Positions 55,446 to 64,000 of a DNA stretch of 64,000 nucleotides are shown here, piece after piece (position 1 is the first letter of the stretch; each line of letters opens with the position of its first letter). The stretch spans positions 7,171,001 through 7,235,000 of the forward strand of contig JBBMOA010000015.1 of NCBI GenBank assembly GCA_037954235.1, given 5' to 3'. This DNA comes from Aulostomus chinensis (taxonomy: Eukaryota > Chordata > Actinopteri > Syngnathiformes > Aulostomidae). Position numbers and translations under genes: made by a program. A model generated the notes under the pieces. That model saw nothing but the letters and a program-made list of their open reading frames with translations. It was not told where the DNA came from and ran no database searches.

Positions 55446-58400
55446 CTGTAAAACAGCAACACAACATCTAATTAAAATATTTTAGTCCACAAATTATTTA
55501 CGCCCATACATATATAAAACATGAACTTTACATCACACACACACACACACACACACACAACAGGGGAGCTGAGGATGGAGAGGAAGGTTCACATTTTTAC
55601 AAATCAGCAGTTCCAGCGAGGAATTCAGCCAATAAAGGGAAGGCCTGCTAGTGATTAGGAATGTACTGAGCAGATGGTTTGGTTTTTCCCCTCCAGTTCT
55701 GCAGCTTAGGAGCTGTTAGCAGCAAGGCACCACTGACATAGTGGAACATTTCTGTATCCATAATTTGTAAAGACTGGACAGCAGTGGTTCCTTATGTTTC
55801 TTGATACCCATTCCTCTTGATTTCTCATAATCATTCCGATCATCCACTTTCAAACTGAGTCGCATTTCCCATTCATAGGTTCTACTTGGACTTCTCATCT
55901 AGGTGGATTAAGATCGAATGTGAATTCCTCTTCTTCAAGAAATTAAACCTGCATTCTCTCCTCATTTAGCCGGATATCAGTAAATAACAGTAATGTAAAG
56001 CGTGCTAGCTTGTGGTGCATCTCTCAGACCATCTGTGCACTTCTACTTCCAGGGGTAATTGATGCCTTATCCAAGTGAGGGTGACATACCACTATTTCAA
56101 ATGCACCGTATAAAATCAACAGTATTTAAAAACTATGTCTTGGAAAGATTAAACTGAATCGCACATGAACATTTGTTCATACGTGCATGAACAAAAGGAC
56201 CCAAACCTCATTGAGGACCAGTCAAGGTGTGTCATAGGGGTCACGTCATTCAAAAGAAATATCTAGTCTATTAAGGTTCAATCCCAACTTTGGACTGAAA
56301 TTTGGCAAAAAACAAAAACAAGGTACACATCATACAGCACCCTGCCGTATGCTGCACCAGCCACCACCACCACCACGGGTAAACACTGGGGTTTACTTCA
56401 ATTCTTTTTCTGCTTATATCTTGTAACTTAAATAAACGTCTGTGCTTATGTTCTCCTTCATGTCTTCTTCACATGTATGTGCCTCCACGCTTGTCCTCCG
56501 CTCTCCGTACAGCTGAGGGTAATAAAATGACATCTGGTCACAGAGAACAACCAACTTCACACGTACTCTGTCTTTCCCTAATGTATTTTTCTGGAACCGC
56601 AATTTGTCTTCACTTTCCAATGTATGTATGGCACTTTAGGGGTGAAAAAAATTCATTAACAAGATATCTTAAAGGAAAATCAATTGATCTGATCAAACTC
56701 TTGGAGAGAGGATTGTTTTGGTGCTGCGATGAAGTGTTCCAAACCCTTCAGACAAGACTCACTTCCTAAAGGAAGATGGACCTGACAGCAGAAACGAATG
56801 ATAAAGGTGATTCAAAAGAAGCAGCAGCATTCGAGGCTTGTCATGCTAGTTACACTGCTTGTTCTTGTATGTTGTTCTTTCATATAAACAACCAAAGGTT
56901 ACCAAACAGGGATGTTAAGTTCAATTCTTTACATATGATTTCTAAATCTAATGGCTATTTTTCAGGACTTAAAATTAGACTGTCAAGGTCTAAATGTTTT
57001 ACTAACAGGCAACGCTGCATTGTGGTTGTGTGTGTCCTATATATGGGCCTGCTACAGTGACCACTGACCATCAAAATCCTTTCAGTCCTCCCTCGAGTAC
57101 CAATGGATGTTTTACACCATATCTGAAGAATTTCCCTCGAGGTGTTTCATGAGATTGTGTGAACAATAATGGGACAGTCATACGTACGAAATGGGACACT
57201 CATATACACCAAGTGTGACAGTCATATGTAGGCACAAACCAAACCCACAATGCCTCCAGCCCACAGCTGCCACCTGACCTGAGGCTTTAAAATAGATGTG
57301 CTACCTTTTGTTCGGCAGATTTCATCTTTAAATAATCCCACGCATCCTGCTGGCTGTTAACGCGCCTGACTGACTGTCAACATGACACACAATATAACTG
57401 ACTCAAAATATGAAATACCCACTAATCAACTTTCCATTTTTCTAATTTTATATTATACGTACACACGAATGGAAAGCAACAAGTGCGTCACTCTTTTAGT
57501 GTAGGCTGCAGCATTCATTCACACTTTCAAAGTGATTAATCACTAAAGTTGCTAGTTGGGATAATAATGTCCTGAAGATGAAATCCTATGCTTTATCAGT
57601 CTGGTTATACTGCTCTCAAATAAAGCTTCAGGAAAATGAAGCTGAGTAAAGTGATTTAGTTCATATCTTTTAAAAAGAAGAGAATGGCTTGTTGTATGGT
57701 GGGATATGACGTCGATGCGAGCTAAATGCACAAATAGACAACCTTGATGAAGATGGATGTGAGTCTTATTATTCCTGATATGTTTAGTCTATTTGACACA
57801 TTCAATCACAACAATTTCAAAGCAAACAGTTCTGGGCGATATTGTCAGTCGTTCCATCCAACCATCCGTCAACATTAGGAGACTTACAGTTAAAACTTTT
57901 TTCTTTTTTTTTTTTTAATTGGACAGATTAGGACAAAAACAACAGAAACCAATCCAATTTTTCCCCCATAAATCACATTGTTGGATTGGATTTGGCTGAA
58001 AAAGACAAACGGTCATGAGGAATGTGTGGAATGTGTTCCAAGATTAGCCGTCAGACATACCGGTATATATATATATTCAGCCCTCAATGACTCCTCCACT
58101 CTGAGAGAAACAATAACACAGGAGTTCAGTTGCTCCGTTTCTACTCTGCAGTTTCAAAAGATACAACTTGGGCAAAGGTGGAATTCAGGGGAGGAAAAAC
58201 AGCCCTGAACACCAAGCTGCCTGGCTTTAGATCCAGATTCCTCCTCACTGACACACTGACACCTTAAGAGAGACGGTATAAACACAATGAGCGGCAGACA
58301 GAGACGATCCAGTACCCCCCACACTGTAATTGTTCCCATGTGTGAGTGCAGACACACCCAGACCTTCTGGCTACTCTCAACCATGTATCTACCCTGTAAT

Positions 58401-61400
58401 CAGAGCCACTCAGACAAGAAGAGGCATCTAGCAAGATGTCTCTACAAAATACCAGTTACATCATGCAGCCGACATTAAATATTTATGCCCTACAAGCAAA
58501 ATGACAGGCACACGCAGGTCACAGTCAACCTCCACGTGACATTCTGAGGCTAAACTCATAACAGGATTGTTTCCAGTAACATTTTCTACTATTTTACTTT
58601 ATTGCACCCACAAGCAGAAATCTTAATGTCAATTTGTGAGGAGTTTTGATATGCTGATGGAATACTTCATCAGCAAGTTCTTGCATTATCCTGCAAAAGG
58701 TCAGACAAACAAACGACACCCATCAATAAAACTCTTTTGCAGAGATAAATATTTAATACTTTAAAAATTTAATTCATACTCTCACTATCGAAAACAGGTT
58801 TGTTTTTTCTCCCACAACTGATTGACTTAATAGTACCACTGGCTCACACAGCACCCGTTCAGCCTGATGGGGAGCTATTACTTGTATTCTAATCAATCTT
58901 TGGGAGGGATCCATATTCTAAGAGATAAAAACGCAACACCAGCAAAACCTTAATCTACCTTGAGGATGACAAAATCCCGGGTAGAGAGAGAAACCTTTTC
59001 ACTGTCAACATGTCCATGCAGCCTGTTAATAATTCTGTAAATTTTGGCTGATTCAGGGACTAACATGATCTTCCAAAGGGCTGTAATTTGTCTAGTCTAT
59101 ATCCGCTTTAACCACATCGGCCTTCAAGCACCAGCGTCTGTTGAATAAGAGTTTAACAGTCTGAGAACAATGGCTGCTCTCTCCGCGGCCCTCAGATTCT
59201 TCCACTCACTCCCTTTACTGTACATTCTTGTCTGAGGTCATTCTTAACCCTGTGCAGGCAATTACAGCGTTAACACAAAGCCCATCATATCCATTTATTT
59301 AGTGGTGAGAACAAAGAACTTCAGCACAGACAGATGCTCCCATTGTGAGCTATCTAACGTCTATTTACGCTCACGCTCTCGTTTCTATCGGCGGACAGGT
59401 TCAGTTAAACACACACAGAATATTCAACCAAAGGTTATTTTTTAGTTAAGCTGCACAGCCCAGTGCCTGTACTCTTGAGGCCAATAAAAGAAAATGTCTG
59501 CACTCTACGCTGACATTCATTTGTTTTTGATTAGAAACAACGAGATGCGTGTATCTGCATAGAAAGTTAACATAAGATTATGTTGGTTTTTTGACCTGTG
59601 GTTTGATGTAATTTTTCATTCCTGATAGTCGGCAGAAACCAAGGGTGCAGTTGCGGTTCATTGTTTCTGCGGCCTGCTCCAGCAGGGTGAGAGCTAGTTA
59701 AGAGGCACCACCCTGTATCCTTCATCTGAGGATGTAACAGAACTCAGGCCTCCTCTGTGCTATGATCTAATGGCAGATTTACTGAGCCCAGACCCAGTTT
59801 ATCATGAACTCCTCATCAGCTGCGCAGAGGAAGCTACTCCCTCAGTGAGCCAACGCCTGGTTGAGAGGACTGAGTTTACCCATATCTACTCTGACTACCA
59901 CCACTTGTTTCTGAGACAATTTCCTTGTACTCTATTCCTGATTATAAAATTGGATCCTGTGCCTGCATCTACACGAAGAGGCAGGATATGCTGGACCAGC
60001 CCATCAGCAGACATCAAACACAGTTACTCAGCCTTCTTTAAAAGACGAGACATTCAGTAGATGAGTCAAAAATAATTAAATGTGTTCATTTGTGTCACTG
60101 AAATCTCTCAAGCAACCAACAATAATAAACTATTTTCCCATGACAGGGTTAATGCCAGTCGAGGCTTTATGCTTACTAATCCAAATCAAAACAGGCCAGC
60201 TATGGGAGAAAGGATTTTCTCATGTTCTCCTTAGTTTGGGGACTCGAAAATTCATGAAATTTAGGTCTTGTTTTTATTCCATGGTGTAACTCCGCATATT
60301 TCATTTGCTTCTCTAATACTCACATCCTCCAAACCCCACAACGCCAGCGTGTGATGCAGACATTCTCTTGAAAATAGGTCAGCCTGAGATAAACTTAATG
60401 ACAGCATCCAAGTTTTTGTGTTGTTTTTTTTTCTCCAAAACTTTGGCCCCCACCACACACCCATAAAATGCACTGTACAGTACAAGTGTTTTTACAGGCT
60501 GAGCACCACTCAGAGAAAAAGACAGCTAAGTGGAACTTTGTATGTAAAATTGATGTCCCTAAGAGTCCCTTTAAGAGCGTGACAAACAAATAGATAGAAA
60601 CAAAACAATTCCTCTTTTTTTCTTTTCTTTTTTTTTTTACATTTGGTGTTCTGTGAGCCTGTAAGCCATGCTGCCTAAAATAAAAAAAAAAAATCCCCAA
60701 CAGGTCCAAACATCATCGACAAAGTTACTAATAAGAAAAGAAGGAAAATATTTGACATTTTCTTGTTTTCATTTCACTTTACTATGAAGAATGCAGTCTT
60801 CATCGATCACAGATAATTCCAGGTATTCAATCAATTCATTTAGACTTGGACTGTTTTCTGTCACAACCTCGAGGAGTTCAATTCAGTGCACCGTATCTAG
60901 ATTCTTAACAAAAATGTGCAGTTTAGTTTTCAGCACTTCTTCAGTAAAAACACATGTTCTGGGTTGTTCCAGAAGGAAAATACATAGCAACAAACGATAC
61001 ATGTGAGTTATTCTGGTCATAGCTACCCTAAACAAGATATAATTGCTCTCTCTCTCTCTCTCTTTCACCAGTAAAACCTTTTAAAGGTTTTGATAGATGG
61101 AAAATATGCAACAGCTCCACAACGCTCTAAAAACAAGTAGTGATGAACTTGATTCTTTTGCGACTGCTTTCAAGTAAAAGTGCATCTTAAGCGACTGGAG
61201 ACGGTGGAAGGCTTGTGTAGTTGAGTGGACACGTGTGCAGCATGGAAACTGTTGGTGACATGGAAATAAAACTGCCAAACCACAAGGATGACCCCATGGC
61301 AAAAAATGTTTCTGTACTTTCCATCCTTCTGAAGCAATAGACCGGTCTATTTCTGTCCATGTCTTAGATATTTAAATGGAAAGGAAAAAGCAACACATGT

Positions 61401-64000
61401 TAAAATGCTAATTAAAAATCCCTCACTATAATGTGGGCGATCATTGTGTCTCAATATGGACGAGCTGATGCTATTTAGGGTGAGCAGCGAAAATAGAGAC
61501 TCTCATTTGAGTGTTAAAGGCAAAAGGTGAACGAGAACTAGCATAAATAACTTGGGGTGTGAAGAATGTCTGGCTCTTGGTCAAGCAATTTAAAGAAGTG
61601 CATCACGTAAGACATGCAAGCCATGAGCCATGATGCAAGTCTCGTGCCAAAGTAGATCACGCATTTGATGTAGTGGCCTGGACTTCATTCTGTATTGTTT
61701 TTGACCTTCAATAGTCTCATGAAGCCAGACATCCATCTAAAGCAGTGTGCAAAAAAACAACTTCCAGGGGTAAGTTTATGGTTCATTATCTGCCCGGTAA
61801 CATTTTACAGAAAAGGTACATCCATAATGGCTACTTGGGGCTCTTTTTTACCTCTTTTTTGGTTAACAGTTAACTAATGTGTCTAAAAGTCATTTGCTGA
61901 TGGGGTTCATATCATCTTTAAAAGTTACTGCAAAGACAGGAGGAACGTGCAAACATAATAGGGTCTTCGCCCCGGAGTACCTCCGGGCTCAGGCCCTAAA
62001 AAGCAAAATAAAAGTCATAAAGCAAGTGAATGCATGGTTAATCATGCAGTGGTAACAGTTATTAGTGTACACTTGTTGTTAAGTGTTCCCACACAGGGTT
62101 CTTCACAGCTATTCACGGAAAAAACTAGCTGCTTTATTGTATGTTCCTAATCTTTATCAAAACTTTCCATTTTCATCTCGTAGGGAGCTACCAGCTACCA
62201 GGTAGCTAGCTAGCTAGCTAGCTGGTAGCTGGCTCAGAGGTTGTTGTTGGTTAGAGGCTGGGAGAATCGCTAACCAAGATAATCACCCAACAAAAAAAAA
62301 CATACCCGCAATGTTGTTCAGGTAACCATGGCTACATCTGTGATAAATGAAGACAAAATCGTAACTCGGTGTTGAGTTGTAGCAACAGAAAAGGTGAAGG
62401 AATGCTGTGTCAGGGTTTAGAACAATTTCATGACAGGCTGTGGTTTTCTTCTTGTCGTTGAGATTATACTCGACTCACATGCCTCTGTGGATTTTACATG
62501 TAAAAGAAAACGACCCGATAAAGCACCATGTTGAATGAATTTCCTCTTAAAAATATAGAATAAACATGTTAGTGTGAAAAATCATCCTGTGGTCAGGGGC
62601 TAAAAAAAAAAAGGATATGTAGCAAGTGAAGATTCAGCTGTTTAGACCAGCTGCGTCGATGAGATGTGGTGAATAACACTTCCTGTCTAGCTCTGAGGTG
62701 ATGACGATTCAAGAACCCCGAGACGCTTGGTGCGTTATTTTTTAAACAGTGTAATCTTTTTTTCTTTTCATATGGAAGCTGACTGACAACATCATTCCGT
62801 CACGAGCGAGGGATGACCGGAGCTGACAGAAGAGAGGCAGGATATGATGGAGGAAGAAAAAGAGGCTGACAGGAAATTAAGAAAAGGCAATAAAGAAGAC
62901 TGACTCAGCTTCTCTTCATTACACTGGTCAGACACCTTCGGTGACGCTTGATGACGTCAGACCCACTGCTTTATACCTCATTGTTCCCGCCTGTGTAAAA
63001 TAACTCTTTTAAAAAAGATTTCCTCAAATAAATTCTTCAAACAAAATCAGCACATAAAACATGTATAATCCTTTTATCATAGAGGAGCTGATGAGATTTA
63101 GTGTGTTCAAACCTGCGATGCCACAGCCTCAAGGTGGACTAATACCTTAATGCCAAGCCTAACAGGAGATAAGAGATTGGCTTGTAATCTCTCCAGCTGA
63201 CTTTATCTTGGTCTCCCTCACCGGCAAGAGACCACCCGGAGGCTGAAGCACAGCAGGAAGCAGCTGAGCAGCGTTGCAGGGGAATCCCCCAACTGAAAAT
63301 ATCTCACCGGATTCAATGCCACTGCTCTGATAATGTCTGTTACAAACCATTTATTGCTTGTAATATAATTAAGAACGGGTGTGATAAGCAAGAAGTGATA
63401 TTCTTACGCTTAGAATGTGTTTTATTCGTACTTATGGATGTTTGACATGGGAAACTGATTCATTTAGGGGCCAAGGTTTGTGGCTTTTAAAGCTCACATT
63501 CAAGCCCTTCGAAGGAAAAATACATTGCTATTTGATTAATACTTGAATCGCACAATTTTTTTTTTTTTTTTTCAGGGCCGATGCCAAATGGACTGACAAC
63601 CAGCATTGTGGAACTGATACAAACTTAAAGTAAATATTAAAATCTTTGCTGTGAAAACTCTAACACCAAGTGTGTGTTCCTGTCTGTCACGCAGTCTCCT
63701 TCTGTTTTGATAGGTTATCATTGAAAGTAACCAATCAGACAATGCTGTGGGTGGGACATTGCTTGAGACCACAGAATACATCCAGAGGGAAGCGTCTGCT
63801 GCAAAGCCAAAGTAGAAGCTTTAAAAATGTATTTATCTGAGATTCAATTTAAAACACAAAGATTCTGGGAATCTTAAAATACTCAGTATCAAATCCGATA
63901 CTGAGGCAGGGAAAAAAATGAGTCGACCCCTATCACAAAGTCGATAAAGCCTTCGGTCAAAGCGGGTCCACGGTTGCATCATGAAGCTAATCCATGGCAC
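55446..64000 (-). other. sh3pxd2b: sh3pxd2b 5' intron (continues past window)
   Basis: Scanned for the missing upstream PX exons (VYIIRV...YRRYSKFFDLQ); none found. Holds (AC)n at about 55537-55559, (CT)n at 61046-61063, an AGCT-rich palindromic run near 62202-62223 and a hairpin at 61960-61997. Short open frames here have no family match. Confidence 0.6.
61960..61997. repeat. 38-nt nested hairpin, probable dispersed-repeat fragment
   Basis: An outer stem AGGGTCT/AGGCCCT surrounds a perfect 7-bp inner stem CCCGGAG/CTCCGGG with loop TAC. Read on the - strand it gives AGGGCCTGAGC then CGAAGACCCTATT, a pairing I associate with a common fish repeat. No protein or RNA gene is implied. Confidence 0.45.

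Noticed and set aside
59770..60060. 96-codon + strand open frame in the right-hand intron
   Set aside because: No homology recognised and no splice or promoter context; length is within chance for this much sequence.
60300..60360. Possible upstream PX exon (TACTCACATCC donor-like on - strand)
   Set aside because: The translated sequence does not match the expected YRRYSKFFDLQ region, and phase does not fit.

Overview
This is a piece of a ray-finned (teleost) fish genome. Coding sequence is sparse and split into short exons with GT/AG splice signals. The introns are long and full of CA, TA and GA microsatellites. A tRNA-derived SINE copy with a target-site duplication is present, and both proteins closely match vertebrate families. 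There are no prokaryotic operons, rRNA, tRNA, CRISPR arrays or viral genes.

Two genes lie tail to tail. The left one, on the + strand (3408-24555, then a 3' UTR to about 26.4 kb), is stk10, a serine/threonine kinase of the STE20/GCK-V group also called LOK. The window opens inside an early intron, so the exons for the start codon, glycine loop and ATP-binding lysine lie to the left. Eighteen coding exons follow: the rest of the kinase domain (HRDLKAGN, DFG, APE), an acidic stretch, a Ser/Thr/Pro-rich linker, and a long charged coiled coil ending in a stop codon. The visible part encodes 916 residues.

The right gene, on the - strand (29668-55445, 3' UTR to about 26.86 kb), is sh3pxd2b (Tks4), an adaptor of podosomes and invadopodia. 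Eleven coding exons are visible: the second half of the PX domain, then four SH3 domains and a proline-rich tail, 847 residues in all. The exons for the first ~50 residues are beyond the right edge, so 55.4-64 kb is taken as intron. The two inferred polyadenylation sites are only about 0.5 kb apart.

Both products act at the cortical actin and membrane interface (STK10 phosphorylates ERM proteins; Tks4 organises podosomes), but nothing here shows shared regulation. As I recall the human order, EFCAB9 and UBTD2 lie between these two genes; neither is visible here.

I found no wholly new system. The most useful leads are a 36-nt in-frame candidate cassette exon in sh3pxd2b (37951-37986), a 93-nt in-frame candidate exon in the stk10 linker (15187-15279), a GC-AG intron in the PX region, a (TG)n tract replacing the polypyrimidine tract of one stk10 acceptor, a degenerate ~41-bp minisatellite, and a 5'-truncated SINE with a 13-bp target-site duplication. 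Exon edges were set by hand from splice consensus, codon phase and remembered family sequence; no alignment was run.
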